Assembly: GCA_034437275.1 (NCBI GenBank)
Contig: DAOTUD010000005.1
Span: 1-64,000 of the forward strand
Source of the DNA: TC-15 sp034437275
Lineage (GTDB): Bacteria > Chloroflexota > Anaerolineae > Aggregatilineales > Aggregatilineaceae
Length of the DNA stretch: 64,000 nucleotides
Direction: 5' to 3'
The stretch's first letter is position 1; each line of letters starts with the position of its first letter. Below are positions 53,816 through 63,252 of the stretch, piece after piece. The notes under the pieces are model-generated. The model was not told the DNA's origin, ran no database searches, and was given only the letters and a program-made list of their open reading frames with translations. A program made the translations under genes and the position numbers.

Positions 53816-55084
53816 TTACTCGTCGCCGTCGCCTGCACCAAAGATCTCGCCTAAGAAGCCGTACATGGTCCCGATATCAAACCGGCGCACACTGGTGATG
53901 GGCGGCTCCAACGCATAGCCCAACGGTTCGGGGGGCTGCTGGTTCGGGAACGCCCGCATCATGTACTCGAGCGTGACCGGTTCGGTGGGGTTCAACTCGG
54001 GCGGCGTATGATCGCCGACCTGGCGCAGGGCCAGCGTGATCGGAATCTGCGCGTCGACGGCCCAGGCCAACACCAATGCATCCTGGGGCGATACCCCCAG
54101 GGTGATAATCTGCGGCATATACGCTGTCGCGGTCGGTTCTGGAGTTATGTCTTCGTCGTCCTCGGCCAGTGCTGCCGGCGGCGGTTCGATCTCCATCGGG
54201 GTCGGGGTGGGGCCAATGAAACGGCCCCCTTCCGGGAAGTACCCCACATGCACCACAAACGCATCGGTGACGACCCGTTGGGTGACCAAACGCGGACGCT
54301 GCGAGGCTTCGCTAGGCCCTAAGACGACCCCATCCACGGATAAATCACTGACCGTTTCCAGGCGGCCCTGGCGCGGTGCGCCGATGCTCAACGCGCCTGT
54401 CTCCATGGTGGTGATGATCGAGAATGTGTTTGGCAGTCGGGTCTGGAAGGTGGGATCGACATCGACGAACAGGAACGAGAGCAGCACATCGACATAGTCT
54501 CCGTCCTGGATGCCGTATGCAATCTGTCCGACGCCCGATAGGTCGAGGGGCAGCGCAACGGCGACCCAACTGTCGGTGTTGACGTTCGGGATGTCGATAT
54601 TGGCCATAATCGCTGCGGCGTCCGACCCGCGTTTGGCGATCTCACCCAGATCGTCGACGAGATGGTCGCGCAGGATGGGCTGCCCACGAAAGATATCGGT
54701 GCGGGCGATTTTCCCGATCACATCTTTTTCCAAATCCTCAGCCAGGATGTATTGTCCTTGTTCGGGCAATGCCTGCCGGGGCCAGGGCTGCACCATCACC
54801 CCTGGGTTGTCGCCTTCGATCAAACGACCGCGCGGCAGAAACTGGACGGCAACCACGATTTCCTCAAATAGAACCTCGTCGATTGGTTCAGCAGTTGGCG
54901 GCCCGTCGGTGGTGCCATCTGGGGCTTGTGTCGGCTGGCTCACTGCGTCACCATTATCTGCATCTTGAACTTGATCGGTGCCTGCATCGTCGCCTTCATC
55001 ACCGTCCTGGAACAGGAACAATGCTGCTGCCACCAAACCCAGCAGGATGATCGCGCCTATTAAAACGTATACTCGGCCTCGCAT
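53816..55084 (-). CDS. cpaB: Tad pilus assembly protein CpaB/RcpC
   Basis: A 422-aa protein with an N-terminal membrane anchor (MRGRVYVLIGAIILLGLVAA), an acidic/Thr-rich linker (about 30-70), then an SAF domain (VAVQFLPRGRLIEGDNPGVM ... DVIGKIARTDIFRGQPILRD) that may bind cell-wall polymers, followed by the RcpC-type beta region (WVAVALPLDLSGVGQIAYGI, GDYVDVLLSFLFVDV). The C-terminal extension of about 120 residues is unassigned. GGGAGGAAG precedes ATG 55084. The 217-base region upstream contains possible weak promoter elements (TTGCAC, TACACT) but no gene. No pilin or prepilin-peptidase gene is in the window. Confidence 0.82.
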   Translation of the reverse strand: MRGRVYVLIGAIILLGLVAAALFLFQDGDEGDDAGTDQVQDADNGDAVSQPTQAPDGTTDGPPTAEPIDEVLFEEIVVAVQFLPRGRLIEGDNPGVMVQPWPRQALPEQGQYILAEDLEKDVIGKIARTDIFRGQPILRDHLVDDLGEIAKRGSDAAAIMANIDIPNVNTDSWVAVALPLDLSGVGQIAYGIQDGDYVDVLLSFLFVDVDPTFQTRLPNTFSIITTMETGALSIGAPRQGRLETVSDLSVDGVVLGPSEASQRPRLVTQRVVTDAFVVHVGYFPEGGRFIGPTPTPMEIEPPPAALAEDDEDITPEPTATAYMPQIITLGVSPQDALVLAWAVDAQIPITLALRQVGDHTPPELNPTEPVTLEYMMRAFPNQQPPEPLGYALEPPITSVRRFDIGTMYGFLGEIFGAGDGDE

Positions 55085-55301
55085 GAACTTCCTCCCAAAA
55101 GGATTGTGCTTAGACTAGCACAGTAATGGCGATTGGGTACTTAGTGTTGTCTTTGTATATACCTAGTGTAGTCTGATGCTGAAAATGTGCAACAGACCGC
55201 TAGTCCTATCACGTTATTATCCCGTTATAAAAACAAAACCAGGGGGAGATAACATGAAGTGTTGCCCTTCTCCGTGTTTACTATGACAGTCCATGAACCG
55301 C

Positions 55302-56381
55302 TTACCCCGCGTGCGGTAAGGCGATCACGAACCGGTTGACCTCATCTTCGGCACTCACAACGTCGAAGGTGCCCTTGACCAATTCGACCCGTTCTTTCAA
55401 GGTGCGCAGCCCAAAGCCTTCTTCGTCGCTGTCGCTCATCAAGACCTGCTCCGGGTCAAAGCTCCGTCCGTCGTGCTCGATGGTCGCTTTCAACAGGTCC
55501 GGCCCCACATCCAGCACAATGTTGATATACTTCGCGTTTAAATTATCCCGCGCATTGCCCATGATCTGCTGGATGGAGCGGAACATCATCACCTCAATGT
55601 GACCGGGCAGCCGCCGCTCGTCCCCCAGGATGCTGAGTTGGGCGTCAATGTCGGTCTTTTCCTGGTAGGCTTCCACATAGCGGCGGATAGTCGGCACCAG
55701 GCCCAGATCGTCGAGCATCATCGGGCGCAGATCAAAGATGAAATCGCGCACCTTCTGGAAGGTGGAACTGGCCGCCGTTTTGAGGTTGTCCAGTTCTTCT
55801 TCGGCCCGGTCGGGATTCCGGTCAAACAGGCGCTGGCAAATTTCCGCTTGCAGGATAAAGTTCGTCAACGACTGCGCGGGACCGTCGTGCATCTGGCGCG
55901 CGAGGCGCTGCCGCTCGTCTTCCTGGGCTTCGACGATGCGTACAATGGCCTGCGTGGGCAGGATGGTCGATTCGCCTTCGACCTGGGCCGGCTGTGTGCC
56001 GCCCTGTTCCAGGTACGCGCCCGGCTCGACCCCCTCTACCAACTCCAGCAGCCGCACCAGCAATTGCTCGAAATTTTGCAACTCTTCTTGATTCCCCTTC
56101 AGTTTTTCAAGCTGGCCTTGCATGGTTAGCAGCCGGGTTTTGGCGTCGAGCGCACTGTCGTAGGCGGCCTTAATGTCCGAGCGCGGGATGGTATCGAAGT
56201 GGGCTTCGATGCGGCGCAACTGGGAACTGACGTCTACATTGCGTTCGCGCAGCCGATCGACTTCGAGTTGACTTTGCTCAATCAGTTGTTGCGTTTCGGC
56301 CAGCCGGGCATGGAGCTGCTCGTATTCTGACCGGAATTCTTCCAGTAAATCTTCTCGCGAACTTGCAGCACCTTGGGCCAT
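55302..56381 (-). CDS. DegS/NarX-like cytoplasmic histidine kinase with coiled-coil N-terminus
   Basis: A 359-aa soluble kinase. Residues 1-115 are coiled coil (LLEEFRSEYEQLHARLAETQ, VDRLRERNVDVSSQLRRIEA). The HisKA_3 box EAQEDERQRLARQMHDGPAQ holds the phospho-acceptor His165. FIFDLRPMMLDDLGLVPTIR is diagnostic of the NarX/DegS class. The ATPase has IQQIMGNARDNLNAK (N box), HDGRSFDP and GFGLRTLKERVELVKG. No membrane span, so it senses an internal signal. AGAGG lies seven bases before the ATG. It follows its likely partner response regulator by 28 bases. Confidence 0.92.
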   Translation of the reverse strand: MAQGAASSREDLLEEFRSEYEQLHARLAETQQLIEQSQLEVDRLRERNVDVSSQLRRIEAHFDTIPRSDIKAAYDSALDAKTRLLTMQGQLEKLKGNQEELQNFEQLLVRLLELVEGVEPGAYLEQGGTQPAQVEGESTILPTQAIVRIVEAQEDERQRLARQMHDGPAQSLTNFILQAEICQRLFDRNPDRAEEELDNLKTAASSTFQKVRDFIFDLRPMMLDDLGLVPTIRRYVEAYQEKTDIDAQLSILGDERRLPGHIEVMMFRSIQQIMGNARDNLNAKYINIVLDVGPDLLKATIEHDGRSFDPEQVLMSDSDEEGFGLRTLKERVELVKGTFDVVSAEDEVNRFVIALPHAG

Positions 56382-56409
56382 CGTTAATCCTCTTCTTTTT
56401 CCCGTGTGA

Positions 56410-57132
56410 TCACTTCAACTGATCATCGTCTGAGCGCACCCACCCACGCCGCAAAGCGTATACCGCTGCCTGGGTCCGATCACGGACATCGAGCTTCTTC
56501 AAAATAGATGTCATGTGATTTTTAACGGTCTGATGACTAATACCCAGCGCCTGCGCGATCTCTTTGTTGCTTTTGCCCTGCGTCACGTACTGCAGGATTT
56601 CCATCTCGCGCGGGCTGAGTGGCACAAAATGCTCACCAGGATCAATCATATACGGGCCGGTGGCGGCTTCTACGCCAGCATCCAGCCAGTTTTCCAGGCC
56701 GGCTTTATCGAACACTTGCTTACCGACAACATACAATCCCCGCGCGACCTTGTGCACCACGTCGACCAGGATTTCCGGTTCGACATCTTTCGGGCAGTAG
56801 GCTGCCCCGCCGGAGCGCATGGCGTGCAGGACCTGTTCCATATCGTCGTAAGCGGTCAACAGGACAATGGCTGTTGTGGCGTGATCTGCCTTGAGGCGGC
56901 TCGTCACCTGCAAGCCGTTAATCCCCGGCAGGTTAATATCAAGCAGCACCACATCGGGCTGGAGCGTCCGTACGAGCTTCAAGGCTTCTTCACCGTCCGA
57001 GCCTTCGGCCACTACGTCGATATCATCCTCTGTGGCGAAAATGTTCCGCAAACCTTGTCGAAAAACAGGGTGATCATCTACGATGAGCAAGCGTATTTTT
57101 TTCCGGGCATCTTGTGCCTGGTTGTCTTTCAT
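56410..57132 (-). CDS. NarL/DegU-type response regulator
   Basis: A 240-aa transcription factor. Receiver domain with VDDHPVFRQG and phospho-acceptor Asp65 in VVLLDINLPGINGLQ, then a LuxR-type helix-turn-helix: LSPREMEILQYVTQGKSNKE, IAQALGISHQTVKNHM and SILKKLDVRDRTQAAVYAL. The linker between domains (about 130-170) is longer than average. ATG 57132 is favoured over GTG 57144, which overlaps the GAGG ribosome site. Cotranscribed with the downstream kinase; target genes unknown, although the adjacent Tad locus is an obvious candidate. Confidence 0.93.
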   Translation of the reverse strand: MKDNQAQDARKKIRLLIVDDHPVFRQGLRNIFATEDDIDVVAEGSDGEEALKLVRTLQPDVVLLDINLPGINGLQVTSRLKADHATTAIVLLTAYDDMEQVLHAMRSGGAAYCPKDVEPEILVDVVHKVARGLYVVGKQVFDKAGLENWLDAGVEAATGPYMIDPGEHFVPLSPREMEILQYVTQGKSNKEIAQALGISHQTVKNHMTSILKKLDVRDRTQAAVYALRRGWVRSDDDQLK

Positions 57133-57180
57133 TAGATAGCTCACCTCGATAACTCATTACGTTAGCTCACCCATGTGGCG

Positions 57181-57210
57181 AGTATACCATAGGACAAAAT
57201 CCAGGAGCAA
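57181..57210 (-). promoter_or_regulatory. Promoter of the two-component pair
   Basis: Minus-strand TTGCTC (57205-57210) and TATACT (57181-57186) with an 18-base spacer, about 48 bases before the response-regulator ATG. A TTGACA further upstream has no matching -10. Confidence 0.55.
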
Positions 57211-57265
57211 GCACATGGGCACAGTCAGGTGTCAATGCCCACTTAAGATAAATACAAGCCTGGCG

Positions 57266-58855
57266 TCAATTTTTAGCACAGTAGGCGGGCCAATCCAATT
57301 GTAGTTGATAGATGGTCATGTTCCCACTTCCGGCCTCAGGCGCGTACGGCTCCCCGGTGGTATACAGCACCGTGCCCAGGCGCGGATCATCGCGGGGGGC
57401 GGGCCGTTGGTCGGGCAGCACCATCAGGTAGCGCACACAGCGCTGCCGCATCAGTTCCATCAGCGCCTCGTGATCGCGGATGATGGGCACCACCTCCGGG
57501 CTGACCAGCCCGGCCAGGTCCAGGATCGGGCGCGGCGCATAGTAGCCAAGCGCGCCGATGTCATGCACCGCCAGCAGTTGCTTGGGCGGCATCTGGTCCG
57601 GGTGATCGCGCACCCATTGCGCGGTTTTGACCATCTCGGTGTTGATGATGCGCACATCACGCCCGTAGGCACGCGCGCCGATCACCCAGAACGGCAGCGC
57701 GATCAACAGGGCGGCGAGCGCCAGGCTGCGCGTCAACACACGGCGGGTGCAGGTGCGCCGCCCGGTGTGCACGAGCTGCAGCGTGCCGCCCACGCCATAG
57801 AGCAGCACATGCGGCAGGATCGGGATCACATAGCGCCCGTGCTGGTACGGGGCCGGCAGCCGCAGCGCATACGCCGAGACCACCGTCAACGCCCAGACCG
57901 CCGGCAGCCAGAACAACACCGCCGCACGCTCCCCGGCTCTGATGCGGCGGTAGAGCTGCACCAGTGCCGCGATCATGCCGGGCAGCAGCAAGAACTGCAC
58001 GCCCGCCGACAGCGGCAGCAGCATCCGCCCGTAGCGTTTCCAGAGGGGCAGCTCGCGGGCCGGAGCGTTTTCGGCCTGCTTGGCGGCTGACGTATCCGGC
58101 AAGAAATCGTCGCTGAGGTGATAGTTAAGCGCCAGGTACGGCCCCACGCCGATGATCCAGCCCAGCGCCACCCCGGCAGCCCACGCCAGATAGACACGGC
58201 AACCGTCACGCCATGTACTGCCATACGGCCACGCCACCAGCACCAGCAGCCCGGCCAGCCCCACCAGCCCGACGCCTTCCGGGCGCGTCAGGGTTAGCGT
58301 GGCCCCGGCCAGCCCCAGCACACCGCCGCGTCCAAACGCATCGCGTGGGCGCAGTGATGGCTTACGGGACGGCAGTTCGCGCCAGGCCAGCCCCACTACC
58401 AGCAGACTCAGCGTGCAGAACAGCATCGTTTCCATGCCGGATGCGGCGGCCCACACCAGATGCCACGCCACGACCAGCGCCAGCCCGGTCCACAGCCCAA
58501 CGCCGCGCCGGTCCGGGAACAGCACCGGCCCCAGCCGTGCGCCGATCCAGCCCGCCGCCGCTAACGTCAGCGCCCCCAGGGCAAACGTCCACCAGAAGAA
58601 CGGGACGTGCAGCACATAGCCGATCGACAGCAGCACACTGTACAGCGGAGATGTGGACGCCGCGCTCGGTTCGCCGGGGATGAAGGCCCATTCGCCATGT
58701 TCGGCCAGATTGCGGGCATAGGTCTGGTGAATCCACGAGTCATCCAGCGGGAAGCCGACCGCGTGCATGGCCGCCGCCATGCTCACGTAGACCGCCACCC
58801 CGATCACGGCCACCAGCCCGATCAGCATATCGCGTCGCTGTGCAGATAATGTCAT
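57266..58855 (-). CDS. GT-C-like polytopic membrane glycosyltransferase
   Basis: A 529-aa protein with about eleven membrane spans. The first extracytoplasmic loop FPLDDSWIHQTYARNLAEHG, with a DD pair, and the following PGEPSAASTSPLYSVLL are typical of GT-C enzymes that use lipid-linked sugars. The C-terminal soluble part (RPILDLAGLVSPEVVPIIRD, RYLMVLPDQRPAPRDD) lies outside. Donor and acceptor unknown. The ATG overlaps the stop of the previous gene (ATGA). Last of five tightly packed genes of the same type. Confidence 0.75.
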   Translation of the reverse strand: MTLSAQRRDMLIGLVAVIGVAVYVSMAAAMHAVGFPLDDSWIHQTYARNLAEHGEWAFIPGEPSAASTSPLYSVLLSIGYVLHVPFFWWTFALGALTLAAAGWIGARLGPVLFPDRRGVGLWTGLALVVAWHLVWAAASGMETMLFCTLSLLVVGLAWRELPSRKPSLRPRDAFGRGGVLGLAGATLTLTRPEGVGLVGLAGLLVLVAWPYGSTWRDGCRVYLAWAAGVALGWIIGVGPYLALNYHLSDDFLPDTSAAKQAENAPARELPLWKRYGRMLLPLSAGVQFLLLPGMIAALVQLYRRIRAGERAAVLFWLPAVWALTVVSAYALRLPAPYQHGRYVIPILPHVLLYGVGGTLQLVHTGRRTCTRRVLTRSLALAALLIALPFWVIGARAYGRDVRIINTEMVKTAQWVRDHPDQMPPKQLLAVHDIGALGYYAPRPILDLAGLVSPEVVPIIRDHEALMELMRQRCVRYLMVLPDQRPAPRDDPRLGTVLYTTGEPYAPEAGSGNMTIYQLQLDWPAYCAKN

Positions 58856-60456
58856 TCGTCTTGCTCCGACAGCACAATCTCAAACACGCGCTGGTCGTCG
58901 CTGCGCGTGGCCGTTGCTTGCCCATAGTGGGCATAGTAGCAGCCCGACGATTCCGGCCCGCACAAAAACGGGCGCGATTCCTTGCCCAAAAACAGCGGGG
59001 TGAACGGATTGGTGCGGTTGATGTCCAGCACCAGATGTGTCACGCTGTACCGCGCCGCGATCTCCGGGATCACGTCGGGATCGGCGTTCGGCACCACGAC
59101 GCCCCAATGCCCGGTGTGATAATACAGCGCGGTCGGATCGTTGACCATCAGCACCGCGTCCGGCGGCAGGTTGCTGACTACCATGTTGTAAAATTCGTCG
59201 CTGTCGCGCCAGTTGTCGAGCTGCCGGGCGAACATTCCGGCGCTCAACACCACCGCCAGCACGATCAATGCCGTGCTGAACACGCGCCGCGCCTGCGGTT
59301 TGCGCCAGCGCCGTTTGCGCGCCGCCCATTCGACGGCAGCATCCAGGCCGAGCACGCTGGCGCTCGCCCAAAACGGCAGCAGCGCCGCCGACGAGTGGAA
59401 CAATCCGCCGCGATAGCCAGGATAGGCGAACACGAACGTCATCGCCAGGTGCAGCCCCAGCGCGTAGAGCATGACGCCGAGCAGGAACGGCTCAGCGCGC
59501 CGCCGCCACAGCCCGGCCAGCACAAACGGCCCCAGGATGACCCATGTTTCGACCGCGATGAACGTGCCGAGGTTGGTACGCAGCGCGTCCCGGCGTGACT
59601 GTAGAATATTGTCCCAGCCCCAATCCAGGAACGCCGACGCACTCGCCCCGGGGGGATAATTGACCAGTTCGTTGTAGCCGCGCAGCCAGATCGTTTGCAT
59701 CCCGCCCGAGGGCAGCGGCGCGTCGATCACGGCCATGTTGCGCACAAACCAGGGCAGCATCACTAGCAGGTACACCAGCACGCCGATCCCGGCAGCACGC
59801 AGCTGCGCGCCGGAAATGCGCCGGGACTGTTCGCCGCTGCGGCGGAACAGTCCACCGTGCGGCCACAGCGCGACCATCACCAGCACCATCACCAGCAGCA
59901 GTCCATCCGCGCGCGCCAGGTGCGCCAGCCCACTCAAGCCGCCGGCCAGCGCATACCAGCGCCCGCTGCCGGATGCGCGCCCCAGGCCCATCGCGGCCAG
60001 CGCGCCCGCGCCCACCAGCCCGTACAGCGCGAAGGTGTCGGTCGTGGTCCAGAAGGGGGTGAAGAAGCCGCCAAACATGACCAGCAGCGCCGCCAGCCAC
60101 GCCCGGCGACGGCTCCCGCCCAGGTGCTCGCCGATCCAAAAGGCGAGCGTCACCAGCCCCGCGAAACACAGCACGGACGGAATCTGTGCCGCGCGAAACG
60201 TGGAGCCGAACGGGACCATCGCTGCCGCCGCCAGCAGCGATTGCAGTGGCATCCAATAGGTGTGGCTGGGCGCGGGCAGGTCGTCCGGTGCGTTGAGGTA
60301 GATCCACAGGTATGGGTCGGTCAGCCCTTCGCCATCTGCCAACCGCTGCCCGGCGTTGAAGTAGTAGTACGCATCGGTATAGCCCGGCTGGTCAAGCACC
60401 AGCGCGTACACGACGCCGGTCAGCAGCGCCAACACAAACACGACACGATATATCAT
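58852..60456 (-). CDS. GT-C-like polytopic membrane glycosyltransferase
   Basis: A 534-aa protein with about ten membrane spans. The opening loop LDQPGYTDAYYYFNAGQRLA then DGEGLTDPYLW has the Asp/Tyr-rich character of GT-C family catalytic loops. The C-terminal extracytoplasmic domain contains PPDAVLMVNDPTALYYHTGH and ITHLVLDINRTNP-like strands (YSVTHLVLDINRTNPFTPLF). It is separated from the upstream gene by one base (TGATATG) and overlaps the next by ATGA, so translation is coupled along the operon. Confidence 0.75.
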   Translation of the reverse strand: MIYRVVFVLALLTGVVYALVLDQPGYTDAYYYFNAGQRLADGEGLTDPYLWIYLNAPDDLPAPSHTYWMPLQSLLAAAAMVPFGSTFRAAQIPSVLCFAGLVTLAFWIGEHLGGSRRRAWLAALLVMFGGFFTPFWTTTDTFALYGLVGAGALAAMGLGRASGSGRWYALAGGLSGLAHLARADGLLLVMVLVMVALWPHGGLFRRSGEQSRRISGAQLRAAGIGVLVYLLVMLPWFVRNMAVIDAPLPSGGMQTIWLRGYNELVNYPPGASASAFLDWGWDNILQSRRDALRTNLGTFIAVETWVILGPFVLAGLWRRRAEPFLLGVMLYALGLHLAMTFVFAYPGYRGGLFHSSAALLPFWASASVLGLDAAVEWAARKRRWRKPQARRVFSTALIVLAVVLSAGMFARQLDNWRDSDEFYNMVVSNLPPDAVLMVNDPTALYYHTGHWGVVVPNADPDVIPEIAARYSVTHLVLDINRTNPFTPLFLGKESRPFLCGPESSGCYYAHYGQATATRSDDQRVFEIVLSEQDE

Positions 60457-60457
60457 A

Positions 60458-61705
60458 TCAGCTTGGCCTGCCTTTCACGGAGTCGCCATTTGCCGCAATA
60501 CCCAGCGTATTGTTCCACCACATGCGGCGCGTGAACCACAGCAGTGGCAGCAGGATGAACGGCACGGGCAGGTACAGCGTCGGGTGTTCGAATTCGCCCT
60601 CGACCGTCAGCAAGAAGTGCAGCCAGGGCAGCACCAGCAGCGCCAGCATGATGAGCACGATCCAGCGCCCGCTGTGTTGGGTGCGGCGATCCAGCGCGCG
60701 GAAGTAGAAGATCAGCGGGATGGTGAATACCACGTAGTGCGGCGTGGCGGTCCGCACGGCGGACATGTGCGTGATCAGCAACGTGAGCATCACCGCCCAG
60801 TCGAAGCGTGTCATCTGCCCGCGCACCAGCACCGCGTACCACGCCCACAGCAGCAGGCCATACAGCGCCAGGTTGACCACCCACTCGCCGATCACGCCCA
60901 GCCCCAGATAATACTGCATCACGACCCACACCGGCGCGCCGATCTCGGTGTAGGAGGGGTAGCGTTCCACCTGGTCGATCCAGTCAGCGAACCATCCCGG
61001 TCCAACGGCAAACGAGGCCAACATCAGCCCGCCCCACAGCGCCGTGAATCCACCCACGAACCGCCAGCGGCGCGCGCGCAGTCCCCACAACAGCAGGAAC
61101 GGCACCAGCAAAAAGCCCATCTGCGGCTTGATCGTTGACAGGGTCAGCGCACTTCCCGCCAGCCGGTCCCGCCGTTTGGCCAGCGCCCACAGCGTAAGTG
61201 TCTGGAGGAAGTATACTAGCACGCCTGGCTGCCCCAGCAGCAGTCCGCGCGCGGCGAAGTACTCGAACAAGGTCCACAACAGCAGCAGCGCCACCAGCCA
61301 GGGGCGGGGCCGCCAGCGAAACAGGTCGAGCAGCAGGATCAGCGCGCCGATCAAACACGCTTCTAGCAGCACCATCCAGATCGCCGAGGCCCAGGCGTAC
61401 GACACATACACCAGCGGCCACAGCAAAAACAGCGTGTAGAACGGGTAGGCGAAATAGCCGGGGTCTTCATCGTCGTTGGCAGCGCGTCCGTAGATTTGCT
61501 GTTGGATGTTCAGGCTGGCTTCGTCACCGTACGGGTTGAGGCCATCGCGCCAGAATGAGCGTGCTCCCTCCCAGCGCGACATGAAGTCGTTGTGGCCGGG
61601 GTGCGGTTCGGTCAGTACGTTGTGCGTGGCGACGACCATGCCGCCCAGCAAGGCAAGCAGCACCAGTGCGGCCAGGGATGCCAGCAGGGGATGATTGCGA
61701 TTCAT
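60458..61705 (-). CDS. DUF2029/GT87-type polytopic glycosyltransferase
   Basis: A 415-aa protein with about nine membrane spans. NDFMSRWEGARSFWRDGLNP-YGDEA and the later LGQPGVLVYFLQTLTLWALA with STIKPQMGFLLVPFLL (Lys-Pro-Gln motif) are typical of the DUF2029/GT87 alpha-mannosyltransferase family, which uses polyprenyl-phosphate sugars. ATG 61705 is chosen because it overlaps the stop of the upstream gene (ATGA); a longer reading would start inside that gene. Confidence 0.78.
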   Translation of the reverse strand: MNRNHPLLASLAALVLLALLGGMVVATHNVLTEPHPGHNDFMSRWEGARSFWRDGLNPYGDEASLNIQQQIYGRAANDDEDPGYFAYPFYTLFLLWPLVYVSYAWASAIWMVLLEACLIGALILLLDLFRWRPRPWLVALLLLWTLFEYFAARGLLLGQPGVLVYFLQTLTLWALAKRRDRLAGSALTLSTIKPQMGFLLVPFLLLWGLRARRWRFVGGFTALWGGLMLASFAVGPGWFADWIDQVERYPSYTEIGAPVWVVMQYYLGLGVIGEWVVNLALYGLLLWAWYAVLVRGQMTRFDWAVMLTLLITHMSAVRTATPHYVVFTIPLIFYFRALDRRTQHSGRWIVLIMLALLVLPWLHFLLTVEGEFEHPTLYLPVPFILLPLLWFTRRMWWNNTLGIAANGDSVKGRPS

Positions 61706-63252
61706 GGGGTACGTTCCGTGCACAGGTAGATATCCAGGTCGTTGAATGAACGGGCCAACTCGCAGCGCTGGTAATGCGCCCGCAGCCAACCCAGCGAGTC
61801 GTACTGCCGGTAGTCGGGGTCGTCGGCGATCAGGTCGTGCAGTTCGTCCTTAAGCTGCTCGAACGTCACGTACCACACGCGCGGCGCATCGCCGACGGCA
61901 TCCGCCGCGTTTTCTGCCGCCACCAGCCCCAGCACCGCCTGCGTGGGGCGGCCCAGCGTGTCCGAGCCGGCGTCGGGAATGTCGCGCACGTAGCGCTGCG
62001 GCAGGTCGCGCGCATAATACACCATCGGCAGCGCGGTGATCTTGTTGCCATGCACGATCACCGCCGGGTCGTCGTCCTGGACGCGCCCGGCGAGATAGTC
62101 TGCTGCGTCATCGAACGGCGGGTTGGGGAACGTGCCCCACGTATAGAGCGTGACCAGCCCAAACACGATGATCACCGTCCACGCCACGCCCAGCACCCCG
62201 CTGATCGCGCGCGGCAGCCGGCTGTCGACCAGCAGCCAGGCCATCGCCACGTAGAACATCACGGCGGAGGGCAGCAGCGCACGCGGCAAAAACACCGGCT
62301 CGAAGATGATCGACACGCCCCACATGAACACCATCGGCATGAACGCCAGCCACAGCGCCCACCCCACGCTCCGGCGCTGATCGGCGTCCAGGCGCTGCCA
62401 GCGGCGGCGCGCCTGGTACCCCAGGAAGATCGCCAGCACCGCCGCCAGCAGAAACGTCGGCACCCACCATCCCGCCGCAAAGTCGAGGTTCACCGAGGTG
62501 AACGAGCGCAGCACCAACCAGAAGTGCAGCACAGTGGGCTGCTGCACCCAGTAGCGGCGCAGCTTGCCCAGTTGGCCAGGCAGCATCACCAGCCAGGGCA
62601 GGTAAATGACCAGCGCCAGCACCGCCGCGACCACCGTCCGCACGATGCGAGTCCGGTCGCGGACCAGGAACGGCAGCAGCCCCACCGCCAGCAGGTAAAA
62701 GGCGGCCAACTGCTGCACGTGCATACTGATCCCGGCCAGCACACCAAACCCGAGCCAGTAGCCCCAGTGACCACGCTGCCAGGCGCGCCCGTACAGCCAC
62801 GTGGCCAGCATGAGCGCCAGTGTTAGCAGCGCGTACATGCGCGCCTCCTGGGAATACTGGACGTGAAACGGCACGACCGCCGTGATCAGCGCTGCCGCCA
62901 GCGCGGTTCGCTCGCTGAACCAGTCGCGCGCCAACAGAAACACGACGCCGACCGTCGCCACGCCCAGCACGACGCTGTACAGGCGCACTGCCCCCGGGGA
63001 TTGGCCCCACACGTCCATCCAGTAGTGCAGCGTCTGGTAGTACAGCAGGGGGTGCTCCTCGGCAGCCCCGTCCTCGCCGGCGGTGAGGGTGCCGTCGAGC
63101 ATGGCGTCCCACCCTTTTTCGGCAAACAGCACGCTGAAGGCTTCGTCATACCACAGGGTGCGCGCCCCCAGGTTGATGAGCCGTAGCCCGAACGCCAGCA
63201 GCAGGATGATCGCCAGCGCAAGTCCGGGGCGCTTAACCAGCCGGTCCATCAT
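61702..63252 (-). CDS. PMT_2/GT39-like polytopic mannosyltransferase-family protein
   Basis: A 516-aa protein with about eleven membrane spans. The first loop LGARTLWYDEAFSVLFAEKG contains the conserved Asp-Glu catalytic pair of PMT/GT39-type enzymes, and HPLLYYQTLHYWMDVWGQSP with QYSQEARMYALLTL follow the family pattern. Relatives transfer mannose or other sugars from polyprenyl phosphate to proteins or lipids outside the membrane. It overlaps the preceding gene by 20 bases and the next by four bases. Confidence 0.8.
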   Translation of the reverse strand: MMDRLVKRPGLALAIILLLAFGLRLINLGARTLWYDEAFSVLFAEKGWDAMLDGTLTAGEDGAAEEHPLLYYQTLHYWMDVWGQSPGAVRLYSVVLGVATVGVVFLLARDWFSERTALAAALITAVVPFHVQYSQEARMYALLTLALMLATWLYGRAWQRGHWGYWLGFGVLAGISMHVQQLAAFYLLAVGLLPFLVRDRTRIVRTVVAAVLALVIYLPWLVMLPGQLGKLRRYWVQQPTVLHFWLVLRSFTSVNLDFAAGWWVPTFLLAAVLAIFLGYQARRRWQRLDADQRRSVGWALWLAFMPMVFMWGVSIIFEPVFLPRALLPSAVMFYVAMAWLLVDSRLPRAISGVLGVAWTVIIVFGLVTLYTWGTFPNPPFDDAADYLAGRVQDDDPAVIVHGNKITALPMVYYARDLPQRYVRDIPDAGSDTLGRPTQAVLGLVAAENAADAVGDAPRVWYVTFEQLKDELHDLIADDPDYRQYDSLGWLRAHYQRCELARSFNDLDIYLCTERTP

